Shown here piece by piece: positions 16,586 through 25,505 of a stretch of DNA of 64,000 nt (the stretch's first letter is position 1; the number at the start of each line of letters is the position of its first letter). The notes beneath the pieces were generated by a model. The model was not told the DNA's origin. It did not search any database and worked only from the letters and a program-made list of their open reading frames with translations. Origin of the DNA: Oleiagrimonas sp963747595 (GTDB taxonomy: Bacteria > Pseudomonadota > Gammaproteobacteria > Xanthomonadales > Rhodanobacteraceae); NCBI GenBank assembly GCA_963747595.1, contig CAVVFO010000002.1, positions 248,001-312,000 on the forward strand, read 5' to 3'. Made by a program: the position numbers and the translations under genes.

Positions 16586-17878
16586 ATGCAAGTTTCGGTT
16601 GAGAACGTCGGCACGCTCGAACGCAAGTTGACAGTCAGGTTTCCGGCAGAGCGTCTGGAATCCCAGGTCAGCGAACGCATCAACCAGATGGGACGCACGG
16701 TGCGGCTGAAAGGCTTCCGCCCGGGCAAGGTGCCAACCAGCGTGATCAAGCAGCGCTTCGGCCCGCAGGTGCGCGGCGAGGCATTGTCCGAGCTCATCGG
16801 CAGTACATTGCGTGAGGCGTTCGAGCAGGAAAAGTTGCAGCCGGTGGCGCAACCGTCCATCGATACCACGGGCGAGGCGGAAGACGGCGATATCGCGTAC
16901 ACCGCCACGTTCGAGATCATGCCGGAGCTGCCGGAAGTGGACGTGACGTCATTGAAGGTCGAGCGGCCGGTGGCCGAGGTTTCCGACGCGGATATCGACG
17001 AAATGATCCAGACGCTGCGTCTGCAGCGCCGCAGCTTCGACGAGGTCAAGCGCGCGTCCAAGGCCGATGACCTGGTGACGTTCGAATACAGCGCAGGAAC
17101 CGATGACTATCGTTTCCCGCAGGACGGCCAGGAACGCGCCAGCAGCGTGATCGGTTCGGAAGCCGTGTTCGCGGCGCTGGACGATGTGCTGACAGGTCAC
17201 GAGGCGGGCGAGTCGTTCGAGCAGGATCTGGCCTTCCCCGAGGATTTCGGCAACGACCGCCTGGCCGGCAAGACTGCCAGGGTGGCCATCACCATCATCA
17301 AGGTGCAGGAACCGGATCTGCCGGAGCTGGATGAAGAGTTCGTGCGCAGCTTCGGTGTCGAAAGCGGGACCGAGGAGGATTTCCGCGTCGAAATCCGCAA
17401 CAACCTCGAGCGCGAGATGAAGGCGGCGCTGACCACGCGCCTGAAATCGACGGTGGCCGAGGCGCTCGCCGAATCCTATCCCGACATCGACGTGCCGCAG
17501 ACCATGATCCGCAACGAGTCCGAAGGCATGCTGCGCAACAGCATCGGCAAGGACCGCGAAATCAGCCAGGAGATGCTGCAGGCGGTGGAACCGATGGCAC
17601 GCAAGCGCGTGACCGCGGCCCTGCTGATGGGCGATATCGCGCGGCGCAACGATATCAAGGTGGACCGCAAGCGTGTCGGCGAGGCGCTGGGGGCGATCGC
17701 GTCGACGTATGAGGAACCGGAGCAGGTCATTGAGATGTACAACAATGACCCCCAGTTGATGCAGGGACTGAGCAATCGCGTCATGGAAGACCAGGTTGTC
17801 GAGTGGGTCGCCGAACATGCCGACACCACTGACACCACGCTCAGCTTCAACGAGCTGATGCGCCCCGAGGGCGCGTGA
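16586..17878 (+). CDS. tig: Trigger factor chaperone
   Basis: 430 residues, the family length. The ribosome-binding signature is GFRPGKVPTSVIKQRFG near residue 45 (FRxGxxP loop that docks on L23). A central PPIase domain (ADDLVTFEYSAGTDDYRF to about residue 245) and a helical C-terminal chaperone domain (QMLQAVEPMARKRV... MRPEGA) follow. It shields nascent chains at the exit tunnel. AGGAG precedes the ATG by 6 bases. clpP follows immediately, as in other gammaproteobacteria. Confidence 0.98.
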   Translation: MQVSVENVGTLERKLTVRFPAERLESQVSERINQMGRTVRLKGFRPGKVPTSVIKQRFGPQVRGEALSELIGSTLREAFEQEKLQPVAQPSIDTTGEAEDGDIAYTATFEIMPELPEVDVTSLKVERPVAEVSDADIDEMIQTLRLQRRSFDEVKRASKADDLVTFEYSAGTDDYRFPQDGQERASSVIGSEAVFAALDDVLTGHEAGESFEQDLAFPEDFGNDRLAGKTARVAITIIKVQEPDLPELDEEFVRSFGVESGTEEDFRVEIRNNLEREMKAALTTRLKSTVAEALAESYPDIDVPQTMIRNESEGMLRNSIGKDREISQEMLQAVEPMARKRVTAALLMGDIARRNDIKVDRKRVGEALGAIASTYEEPEQVIEMYNNDPQLMQGLSNRVMEDQVVEWVAEHADTTDTTLSFNELMRPEGA

Positions 17879-17925
17879 AGCGAAGGCATATCGTAATTAC
17901 CTGCGAACGCAAGCGGAGACACGCC

Positions 17926-18552
17926 GTGGAACCGATCCAGAACCTCAATCTGGTGCCGATGGTCGTCGAGCAGACCGCTCGCGGCGAACGTTCTTTTGAC
18001 ATCTATTCGCGCCTGCTGAAGGAACGGGTGGTCTTCCTGGTGGGCCCGGTCGACGATCACATGGCCAACCTGGTGGTGGCTCAGCTGTTGTTCCTGGAGT
18101 CGGAAAATCCGGACAAGGACATCAGTCTGTACATCAACAGCCCCGGCGGTTCGGTCACGGCAGGTCTTGCGATCTACGACACCATGCAGTTCCTCAAGCC
18201 CGACATCAGCACGATGTGCGTGGGCCAGGCGGCCAGCATGGGGTCGTTGCTGCTGACGGCCGGAGCGCCCGGCAAGCGTTACTCGCTGCCGCATTCGCGG
18301 ATCATGATCCATCAGCCCTGGGCTGGCGGCATTTCCGGTCAGGCGTCGGATATCGAGATCCACGCACGCGAGATCCTCTCCCTGCGTGAACGGCTCAACG
18401 CGATCTTGGCGCGGCACAGCGGACGCTCGGTGGAGGATATCGCCCGCGATACCGAGCGCGACCGCTTCATGAGCGCCGCAGACGCGCAAACCTATGGACT
18501 GATCGACGAGGTCCTGGACAAGCGTCCGGGCGACACGGTCAAGTCGGCCTGA
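17926..18552 (+). CDS. clpP: ATP-dependent Clp protease proteolytic subunit
   Basis: 208 residues from the GTG at 17926 (VEPIQNLNLVPMVVEQ), chosen because GGAG lies 7 bases upstream and homologues start here; the frame is open further up to a GTG at 17875 that overlaps the tig stop. Catalytic Ser about residue 104 (GQAASMGS), His about 129 (MIHQP), and Asp in DTERDRF. Forms the tetradecameric serine protease chamber that works with ClpX (next gene) and ClpA (52944). Confidence 0.96.
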   Translation: MEPIQNLNLVPMVVEQTARGERSFDIYSRLLKERVVFLVGPVDDHMANLVVAQLLFLESENPDKDISLYINSPGGSVTAGLAIYDTMQFLKPDISTMCVGQAASMGSLLLTAGAPGKRYSLPHSRIMIHQPWAGGISGQASDIEIHAREILSLRERLNAILARHSGRSVEDIARDTERDRFMSAADAQTYGLIDEVLDKRPGDTVKSA

Positions 18553-18566
18553 CAAGGCGTTTCCGA

Positions 18567-18593
18567 CCCCGTCCCTGCCACGCAGGGACGGGG
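18567..18593 (+). terminator. Hairpin between clpP and clpX
   Basis: Perfect 11-bp stem CCCCGTCCCTG / CAGGGACGGGG with a CCACG loop. No T-tract follows, so it may be a processing or attenuation element or mRNA 3' end rather than a classic terminator. Confidence 0.5.
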
Positions 18594-18640
18594 CGCTATG
18601 GTATTCTGGCGATGCCCCACGACACTTCCGGACGTACAGC

Positions 18641-19939
18641 ATGAGCGACGAGCGGCAGGGCCGTTCCAACGACGGCGGCAAGATTCTCTATTGTTCCTTC
18701 TGCGGCAAGAGCCAGCACGAGGTACGCAAGCTGATTGCCGGCCCTTCGGTATTCATCTGTGATGAATGCGTGGAGCTGTGCAACGACATCATCCGCGAGG
18801 AGCTTGAGGAAAAAGCTGCATCCGGACGGGCCGAACTGCCCAAGCCCATGGAGATCATGGATACGCTGGGCCAGTACGTGGTCGGACAGACCCGCGCCAA
18901 GAAGGCGTTGTCGGTGGCTGTTTACAATCATTACAAGCGGCTGGAGTCACGCCAGAAAAGCGATGATATCGAACTGGCCAAATCCAACATCCTGCTGATC
19001 GGTCCGACCGGATCGGGCAAGACATTGTTGGCCGAGACGCTGGCGCGCGTCCTCAACGTGCCGTTCACCATCGCCGACGCCACCACGCTGACGGAAGCCG
19101 GCTATGTGGGCGAGGATGTCGAGAACATCATCCAGAAGCTGCTGCAGAAGTGCGACTACGACGTCGACAAGGCACAGAGCGGCATCGTCTACATCGACGA
19201 GATCGACAAGATCTCGCGCAAGAGCGAGAACCCGTCGATTACCCGCGACGTGTCCGGCGAAGGCGTGCAGCAGGCATTGCTGAAGCTAATCGAGGGCACG
19301 CTGGCCTCGGTGCCGCCGCAGGGCGGGCGCAAGCATCCGCAGCAGGAATTCCTGCAGGTCGACACCAAGAACATCCTGTTCATCTGCGGCGGTGCGTTTG
19401 CCGGTCTGGAGAAGATCATCCAGCAGCGCTCGGAAACCATCGGCATCGGCTTCTCAGCCGAGGTGCGCAGCAAGGAGCGCAAGGAAAATGTCGGCAAGTT
19501 GCTGGCCGGCGTGGAGCCGGACGACCTGGTGCGTTTCGGCCTGATCCCCGAGTTTGTCGGCCGCCTGCCGGTGGTCGCCACGCTGGACGAGCTGGATGAG
19601 GACGCATTGGTGCAGATTCTGGTCGAGCCGAAGAATGCCGTCACCAAGCAGTTCAAGAAGCTGTTCGAGATGGAGGACGTCGAGCTGGAGTTCCGTCCGG
19701 AGGCGCTGAAAGCCATCGCGCAGAAGGCTCTCAAGCGCAAGACGGGCGCGCGCGGTCTGCGCACCATCATCGAGCAGGTCCTGCTGGACACCATGTACGA
19801 ACTGCCCTCGCTGGAGCACGTCTCCAAGGTGGTCGTGGACGATGCTGTCATTGCCGGCCAGACCGAGCCGTACCTGATCTACCGCGGCAACATGCAGCAG
19901 CGTGCCCTTGCCGACGGAAGCAACGGCGACGCCGCCTGA
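18641..19939 (+). CDS. clpX: ATP-dependent Clp protease ATPase subunit ClpX
   Basis: 432 residues. An N-terminal C4 zinc-binding domain (CSFCGKSQHEV ... CDECVELC) is followed by the AAA+ module with Walker A GPTGSGKT, Walker B IVYIDEIDK, and the sensor II region KRKTGARGLRTI. An IGF-type loop (TIGIGFSAEV) contacts ClpP. Unfolds tagged substrates, including ssrA-tagged proteins, and feeds ClpP. Starts at the ATG at 18641, 88 bases after clpP with a hairpin between them. Confidence 0.98.
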   Translation: MSDERQGRSNDGGKILYCSFCGKSQHEVRKLIAGPSVFICDECVELCNDIIREELEEKAASGRAELPKPMEIMDTLGQYVVGQTRAKKALSVAVYNHYKRLESRQKSDDIELAKSNILLIGPTGSGKTLLAETLARVLNVPFTIADATTLTEAGYVGEDVENIIQKLLQKCDYDVDKAQSGIVYIDEIDKISRKSENPSITRDVSGEGVQQALLKLIEGTLASVPPQGGRKHPQQEFLQVDTKNILFICGGAFAGLEKIIQQRSETIGIGFSAEVRSKERKENVGKLLAGVEPDDLVRFGLIPEFVGRLPVVATLDELDEDALVQILVEPKNAVTKQFKKLFEMEDVELEFRPEALKAIAQKALKRKTGARGLRTIIEQVLLDTMYELPSLEHVSKVVVDDAVIAGQTEPYLIYRGNMQQRALADGSNGDAA

Positions 19940-19990
19940 GCGTCATGCCCTCGGGGCACATGCGCCCCACTGCAGCATTCACTGGCCTGT

Positions 19991-20024
19991 AGCCGCATTC
20001 CCGTCACGGAATGCGGCTCTCTGA
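19991..20024 (+). terminator. Terminator after clpX
   Basis: 11-bp stem AGCCGCATTCC / GGAATGCGGCT, 6-base loop, then CTCTCTG. It separates clpX from lon, which then needs its own promoter in the following 110 bases. Confidence 0.7.
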
Positions 20025-20132
20025 ATGTTGTTCCCTTGACGGACGCCTCTTGCGCCTCCACTTTGACTGTGTCGGGCCCGGCGATGACCGGGTTCCCTTG
20101 TATCAGGCACCTTATCAGGCCAGGAATCCAAT

Positions 20133-22652
20133 ATGTCCGATCATCAATCAACCTCTGCCGTGACCTCGACGGATGGCATTCCGGTGCTGCCGCTGCGGGA
20201 CGTGGTGGTCTATCCGCATATGGTCATCCCGCTTTTCGTGGGCCGCGACAAATCCATGCGAGCGCTTGAAGCAGCCATGGACGGCGAACGCCAGATCGTC
20301 CTGGTGGCGCAGAAGAGTGCGGATATCGACGAACCATCCAGCAGCGACATGTACGAGATCGGCACGCTCGCCAGTGTGCTGCAGCTGCTGAAACTGCCCG
20401 ACGGGACCGTCAAGGTGCTGGTCGAGGGGCAATCGCGCGTGCGGGTGCGGCAGTTCGACGAAACCGATGGCATGTTCAGCGCACACACGGAAACCATCGA
20501 ATCGATCTATGGTGACAACGAGCGGGAGCTGGAGGTGGTCTCGCGTACGCTCGTCTCGTTGTTCGAGCAGCTGGTCAAGCAAAGCCGCAAACTGCCGCCG
20601 GAGGTGATGTCCACGTTGTCGGGGATCGACGATGCGTCGCGCCTGGCCGATACCATCGCGGCGCACCTGAGCGTGCGCCTGGACGACAAGCAGCAAGTGC
20701 TCGCCACGGCCGACGTGGCCGCGCGCCTGGAGTTGCTGATCGGCCTGGTCGATGGCGAGATGGACATGCAGCAGGTAGAGAAGCGCATCCGCGGCCGCAT
20801 CAAGTCGCAGATGGAGAAAAGCCAGCGCGAGTATTACCTCAACGAGCAGATGAAGGCCATCCAGAAGGAACTGGGCGACGGCGAGGACGGCGGCAACGAG
20901 ATCGAGGATCTGGAACGCAAGATCGAGGACGCCGGCATGCCCAAGCCGGTGCTGGCCAAGTCACGCCGTGAGCTGGCCAAGCTCAAGCAGATGTCGCCGA
21001 TGTCCGCCGAGGCCACGGTGGTGCGCAATTACCTGGATTGGCTGGTCGGCGTGCCGTGGAAGAAGCGCAGCAAGGTGCGCCGCGACCTCAAGCGCGCGCA
21101 GGAGGTCCTGGATGCCGATCATTTCGGTCTGGAGAAGGTCAAGGAGCGCATCCTCGAATATCTTGCCGTGCAGCAGCGCGTGCGCAAGATGAAGGGCCCG
21201 ATCCTGTGTCTGGTCGGCCCGCCTGGCGTGGGCAAGACCTCATTGGGTCAGTCCATCGCGCGTGCCACCAATCGCAAGTTCGCGCGCATGTCCCTTGGAG
21301 GGGTCCGTGACGAGGCGGAAATCCGTGGTCACCGCCGCACGTATATCGGCTCCATGCCGGGACGGATCGTGCAGAACCTGTCCAAGATCGGTACGCGCAA
21401 TCCCTTGTTCGTGCTCGACGAAATCGACAAGATGGCCATGGATTTTCGCGGCGATCCGTCCTCGGCGCTGCTGGAGGTGCTGGATCCGGAGCAGAACCAC
21501 AACTTCAACGATCATTACCTGGAAGTCGATTTCGATCTTTCCGAAGTGATGTGGATCGCCACCGCCAATTCGCTGAATATTCCCGGCCCTCTGCGCGACC
21601 GCATGGAGATCATACGCATTCCGGGATACACCGAAGACGAGAAGATCGCCATCGCCCGTCGCTATCTGCTGCCCAAACAGTTGAAGGCCAACGGTCTGAA
21701 GGAGGCGGAACTGGACGTTTCGGAAGCGGCGCTGCGCGATATCGTGCGCTATTACACGCGCGAATCCGGCGTGCGCAATCTGGAGCGCGAGATTGCGCGC
21801 ATCTGTCGCAAGGTGGTCAAGGAAGTCACGCTGAGCGAAGCCGGGACGCTGCCCAAGACGTCAAAGGGCAAAAAGACGGTAGCCGGGAAAGCCGCCTCCA
21901 AACGGAGCAGGTCGTCTGCGGTGAAGACCCTGAAAGTGGACGAGAAGAACCTCGATGACTACCTGGGCGTGCGCCGCTTCGATTTCGGTCGCAAGGAACA
22001 GGAGAACGAGATCGGCCTGGTGACGGGCCTGGCGTGGACCGAGGTCGGCGGAGACCTGCTCAGCATCGAGTGCTCCGTGGTGCCGGGCAAGGGCAAGCTG
22101 GTGCACACCGGGCAGCTGGGTGACGTGATGAAGGAATCCATCCAGGCTGCGCTTTCCGTGGTGCGCGCGCGCGTGGAACGTTTTGGCGTGGACCCCGACT
22201 TCCATCACCAGCACGATATCCACATCCACGTGCCCGAGGGCGCCACGCCCAAGGATGGCCCCAGCGCGGGCATCGCCATGTGTACGGCGCTGGTTTCCGT
22301 GCTGACCAAGGTGCCGGTGCGCTCGGAGGTGGCCATGACCGGCGAAATCACCTTGCGTGGGCGCGTCTTGCCCATTGGTGGCTTGAAGGAAAAGCTGCTG
22401 GCGGCGCATCGCGGCGGCATCACCACGGTGATCATTCCCGAAGAAAACGCCAAGGATCTTGCCGATATTCCGGACAACATCACCAGTTCGCTGGATATTC
22501 ATCCGGTGCGATGGATCGATGAGGTCCTGGATATTGCGCTGGAACGCCCACTGGGGCACACCCCAAAAAAAGCCCAAAAATCCTCCCGCGGGACGGGCAA
22601 GCTCAAATCCAAGCGTGATCCGGAGCCTGAGGCACCCAGTCGAACGCATTGA
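20133..22652 (+). CDS. lon: ATP-dependent protease Lon
   Basis: 839 residues. N-terminal LAN domain (LPLRDVVVYPHMVIPLFVGR), coiled helical region, AAA+ module with Walker A GPPGVGKTS (about residue 362), then the protease domain with catalytic dyad Ser711 (KDGPSAGI) and Lys754 (GLKEK), 43 residues apart as in E. coli. A Lys/Ser/Ala-rich insert (about residues 568-604: TLPKTSKGKKTVAGKAASKR onward) lies between the ATPase and the protease domain and explains the extra length. Degrades misfolded and regulatory proteins in the cytoplasm. Confidence 0.98.
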   Translation: MSDHQSTSAVTSTDGIPVLPLRDVVVYPHMVIPLFVGRDKSMRALEAAMDGERQIVLVAQKSADIDEPSSSDMYEIGTLASVLQLLKLPDGTVKVLVEGQSRVRVRQFDETDGMFSAHTETIESIYGDNERELEVVSRTLVSLFEQLVKQSRKLPPEVMSTLSGIDDASRLADTIAAHLSVRLDDKQQVLATADVAARLELLIGLVDGEMDMQQVEKRIRGRIKSQMEKSQREYYLNEQMKAIQKELGDGEDGGNEIEDLERKIEDAGMPKPVLAKSRRELAKLKQMSPMSAEATVVRNYLDWLVGVPWKKRSKVRRDLKRAQEVLDADHFGLEKVKERILEYLAVQQRVRKMKGPILCLVGPPGVGKTSLGQSIARATNRKFARMSLGGVRDEAEIRGHRRTYIGSMPGRIVQNLSKIGTRNPLFVLDEIDKMAMDFRGDPSSALLEVLDPEQNHNFNDHYLEVDFDLSEVMWIATANSLNIPGPLRDRMEIIRIPGYTEDEKIAIARRYLLPKQLKANGLKEAELDVSEAALRDIVRYYTRESGVRNLEREIARICRKVVKEVTLSEAGTLPKTSKGKKTVAGKAASKRSRSSAVKTLKVDEKNLDDYLGVRRFDFGRKEQENEIGLVTGLAWTEVGGDLLSIECSVVPGKGKLVHTGQLGDVMKESIQAALSVVRARVERFGVDPDFHHQHDIHIHVPEGATPKDGPSAGIAMCTALVSVLTKVPVRSEVAMTGEITLRGRVLPIGGLKEKLLAAHRGGITTVIIPEENAKDLADIPDNITSSLDIHPVRWIDEVLDIALERPLGHTPKKAQKSSRGTGKLKSKRDPEPEAPSRTH

Positions 22653-22680
22653 TCATTCTGGATTTTCACCACGATGCGAC

Positions 22681-22720
22681 ACGGCAGCCAGGTCAGGTGA
22701 CTTGACTGCCGTTTTTTTTT
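22681..22720 (+). terminator. Terminator after lon
   Basis: ACGGCAG / CTGCCGT stem around a self-complementary loop (AGGTCA...TGACTT), followed by a run of T residues (22711-22720). Confidence 0.85.
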
Positions 22721-22783
22721 GTTGATGGAAATCGTCCTTTCGGCAGTATGCGAGATTGCGTGAAAGCCTTGCTGTATCTCGTA

Positions 22784-22812
22784 TTGCGGACCTTCGGGGG
22801 CGCTGGTATAAA
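22784..22812 (+). promoter_or_regulatory. Sigma-70 promoter candidate for hupB
   Basis: -35 TTGCGG, 17-base spacer, -10 TATAAA. It implies a leader of about 145 bases before hupB, in which no further element was recognised. Confidence 0.65.
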
Positions 22813-22963
22813 GGCTGCACCGCAGTGGCGCACCGCATCAGGATCAAACAGCACCGGTCGCACAGCGGAGTGGATCCCCAGGGGGGCCGATTCACCTCTT
22901 TCAAGCGTGCCTGGCATCCCGACGAGCAGCACGGGCACGTTCCAAAATTAACGGAGTGACTCA

Positions 22964-23236
22964 ATGAACAAATCCGAATTGGTTGATGCAGTGGCCGCAC
23001 AGTCCGACCTTTCCAAGGCTGACGCCGGCCGTGCAGTCGATGCCTTCATGGAGACTGTCAAGAAGACGTTGAAGAAGGGCGATACGCTGTCGCTGGTCGG
23101 CTTCGGCACCTTCTCTGTGCGCAAGCGCGCCGCTCGCACCGGTCGCAACCCGCGCACCAATGAAACCATCAAGATCAAGGCTTCCAAGGTTCCTGCATTC
23201 AAGGCTGGCAAGGCGCTCAAGGACGCACTAAACTAA
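22964..23236 (+). CDS. hupB: DNA-binding protein HU-beta
   Basis: 90 residues, exactly the HU length. MNKSELVDAVAAQSDLSKAD, then GDTLSLVGFGTFSVRKRAAR and GRNPRTNETIKIKASKVPAF, which includes the DNA-intercalating Pro of RNPRT. HU bends and compacts DNA. Position downstream of lon and upstream of tRNA-Val/Asp and ppiD is the standard order. The two tRNAs begin 11 bases after its stop and may be cotranscribed. Confidence 0.98.
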   Translation: MNKSELVDAVAAQSDLSKADAGRAVDAFMETVKKTLKKGDTLSLVGFGTFSVRKRAARTGRNPRTNETIKIKASKVPAFKAGKALKDALN

Positions 23237-23247
23237 AGCGCTTTGCC

Positions 23248-23322
23248 GGGTGCTTAGCTCAGCGGTAGAGCGTCTCCTTTACACGGAGAGGGTCGGGGGT
23301 TCGAAACCCTCAGCACCCACCA
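23248..23322 (+). tRNA. tRNA-Val (anticodon UAC)
   Basis: 75 nt, CCA encoded. Acceptor GGGTGCT/AGCACCC, anticodon stem TCTCC/GGAGA with loop TTTACAC, T-loop TTCGAAA. Confidence 0.97.
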
Positions 23323-23328
23323 GGCTGC

Positions 23329-23405
23329 GGAGCGGTAGTTCAGCTGGTTAGAATGCTGGCCTGTCACGCCGGAGGTCGCGGGTTCGAGTCCCGTCCGCTC
23401 CGCCA
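23329..23405 (+). tRNA. tRNA-Asp (anticodon GUC)
   Basis: 77 nt, CCA encoded. Acceptor GGAGCGG/CCGCTCC, anticodon stem CTGGC/GCCGG with loop CTGTCAC. Only 6 bases after tRNA-Val, so one transcript. Confidence 0.97.
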
Positions 23406-23486
23406 TCGATTGATGAGGGCGCCTACGTGGCGCCCTTGTCATTTCCACCCGCCGATGCGGCGGCCCCAGTCAAGCGGAATCGATTC

Positions 23487-25403
23487 ATGCTGCAGAAGCT
23501 GCGCGAAAAAACCAATAGTTGGCCGGCGAAGATCGTTTTCGCGTTGCTGATTTTCGTCTTCTCGTTCTTTGGTATCGAAGGCTATTTCCAGTCGCACGCG
23601 GATACGTCCGTGGCCAAGGTCGGCGATTACAAGATCTCGCAGCATGACTTCCAGGATCAGCTCAACCAGTTGCGTGAACGCCTGTCGCGGCAGCAAGGCG
23701 ACAAGTACGACCCCAGCTATGTGGAGCAGCCCAAGGTCAAGCAGCAGGTGCTGGATCAGATGATCGACCGGCGCCTGGTCAGTCAGGCCGCCAAGAACAT
23801 GGGCCTGGTCGTGAGCCAGCAGCAGCTGCGTGACTACATTGCCAACGAGAAGGCATTCCAGGTCAACGGTCGGTTCGACAAGACCACCTACGTGGAGCTG
23901 CTGCGAGCCAATCGCATGACACCGCAGGACTATCAACAGCAGGTGCAGTCGCAGCTCGAAGTCCAGCAGCTGCCGCAGATGATCCAGCAGACCGAACTGG
24001 TGACCAAAGCGGATCTGGACCAGTACCTCTCCCTGAGCATGCAGACGCGCGACATCCACTATGTCGAGTTGCCGTCGCCGTCTCTGGACAATGCCAAGGT
24101 CAGCGATGCAGCGGTCAAAGCGTATTACAAGGCGCATCAATCCGATTTCATGACCAAGGAGAAGGTGTCGCTGAACTACATCGATCTCGACGCCAGCCAG
24201 ATGCACGTCGACACGATGCCCAGTGATGCCTCGATCAAGGCCCTGTACAAGAAGCAGAAGCAGCGTTTCGTGCAGCCGGCACAGCGTGAAGCGTCGCATA
24301 TCCTGATTTCCGTGCCGAAAAACGCGACTCCGGCGCAACAGAAGAAAGCGTTGGCCAAAGCACGGATGGTCGATGCCAAAGCGAAAGCCGGCGATGGCAA
24401 GAACTTCGCCAGGCTGGCAAAGAAATACTCCGACGACCTGGGCTCCAAGTCGCAGGGCGGCGATCTGGGCTGGGTCCAGAAAGGCGTCACCAACAAGTCT
24501 TTCGAAGATGCCCTGTTCTCCATGCACAAGGGCCAGATTTCCAAACCGGTACTGGGGCCGGATGGATATCACATCATCTGGTTGCGCAACGTGCGTGCAG
24601 GCAAGGTCGAGTCGCTGGCCAAGGTCAAGCCGCAGTTGGTGCGGCAATTGCAAAAGAGCGACCGCGAGCAGGCCTATAACACGCTGGCGGGTAAGCTGAC
24701 CGACAAGGTGTATGCGGATCCGACATCGCTCAAGCCGATTGCGCGGGAGCTGCATCTCAAGCTGCAACACACGGACCTGTTCGACAGGCAGGGTAGCAAG
24801 GACGGATTGGCCAGCAATCCGGATGTGGTCAAGGCAGCGTTCTCGCATGCGGTGCTGGGTCAGGACAATACTTCGGATCCGATCAAGTTGGGCAACGACC
24901 ACATCGCGGTGGTGCATGTGGACCAGCATGTCCCAGCCAAGGCCAGGCCGCTGGCCGATGTCAGTGACCAGATTCGCAAGACGATCATTGATCAGCGGGT
25001 GGCGGCAAAGGCCCGCAAGAATGCCCAGGCACTGTTTACCAAATTGAAATCTCAAGGCGACCTCACGCAGATCGCTTCACGGGCGCAGGCCAAGGTGCAC
25101 CAGGCAACGGGAGTTTCCCGGCACCAGCAGAAGTTGCCGCCGGCTTTGTTGCAGAAGGTGTTCCGGATGCCGCACCCGTCGGCGGGCAAGCCGCAGTTCG
25201 CCATGGTTGCGCAGCACGGGGGCCATTTTGCCCTGGTGCAACTGGACGCGGTTCATGCCGGGGATCTGTCGAAAATCGGCAAGCAGGAGCGGCACATGTT
25301 GCGGTTGCAGATGCGTCAGGCCGATGCCGCGCAGACCACGAATCAGTTCGTCGATGCGTTGCGCGCGAAAGCCAAGATCACGGTGCACCACGATCGCCTC
25401 TAG
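23487..25403 (+). CDS. ppiD: Membrane-anchored periplasmic folding chaperone PpiD
   Basis: 638 residues from MLQKLREKTNSWPAKIVFAL; the frame is open upstream but this start fits the family. One N-terminal membrane helix (IVFALLIFVFSFFGIEGYF), a SurA-like N-domain with many Gln-rich helices (to about residue 240), then a parvulin domain (ASHILISVPK ... GGDLGWVQKG ... GPDGYHIIWLRNV, about 270-370) and a long C-terminal chaperone part. PpiD sits near SecYEG and assists emerging periplasmic proteins. The tRNA pair lies between hupB and this gene. Confidence 0.93.
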   Translation: MLQKLREKTNSWPAKIVFALLIFVFSFFGIEGYFQSHADTSVAKVGDYKISQHDFQDQLNQLRERLSRQQGDKYDPSYVEQPKVKQQVLDQMIDRRLVSQAAKNMGLVVSQQQLRDYIANEKAFQVNGRFDKTTYVELLRANRMTPQDYQQQVQSQLEVQQLPQMIQQTELVTKADLDQYLSLSMQTRDIHYVELPSPSLDNAKVSDAAVKAYYKAHQSDFMTKEKVSLNYIDLDASQMHVDTMPSDASIKALYKKQKQRFVQPAQREASHILISVPKNATPAQQKKALAKARMVDAKAKAGDGKNFARLAKKYSDDLGSKSQGGDLGWVQKGVTNKSFEDALFSMHKGQISKPVLGPDGYHIIWLRNVRAGKVESLAKVKPQLVRQLQKSDREQAYNTLAGKLTDKVYADPTSLKPIARELHLKLQHTDLFDRQGSKDGLASNPDVVKAAFSHAVLGQDNTSDPIKLGNDHIAVVHVDQHVPAKARPLADVSDQIRKTIIDQRVAAKARKNAQALFTKLKSQGDLTQIASRAQAKVHQATGVSRHQQKLPPALLQKVFRMPHPSAGKPQFAMVAQHGGHFALVQLDAVHAGDLSKIGKQERHMLRLQMRQADAAQTTNQFVDALRAKAKITVHHDRL

Positions 25404-25428
25404 TGGTTCTGGTGGCGGGCAGGAACCC

Positions 25429-25470
25429 AGACACAAAAAAAGCCGCTTCGAAGCGGCTTTTTTTGTGTCT
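25429..25470. terminator. Bidirectional terminator between ppiD and fabI
   Basis: A perfect 42-bp palindrome with 21-base arms centred on CTTCGAAG: A7 GCCGCTTC / GAAGCGGC T7 flanked by AGACAC/GTGTCT. The A- and T-runs serve both convergent genes. Confidence 0.95.
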
Positions 25471-25505
25471 GGCTGCCGTCGTTCACAACCGTGAGAGCGT
25501 CGGGT

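Noticed and set aside
20036..20080. Sigma-32 promoter before lon (CTTGAC ... CCTCCACT)
   Set aside because: The match to the heat-shock consensus is weak and spacing is approximate; not strong enough to list as a feature.
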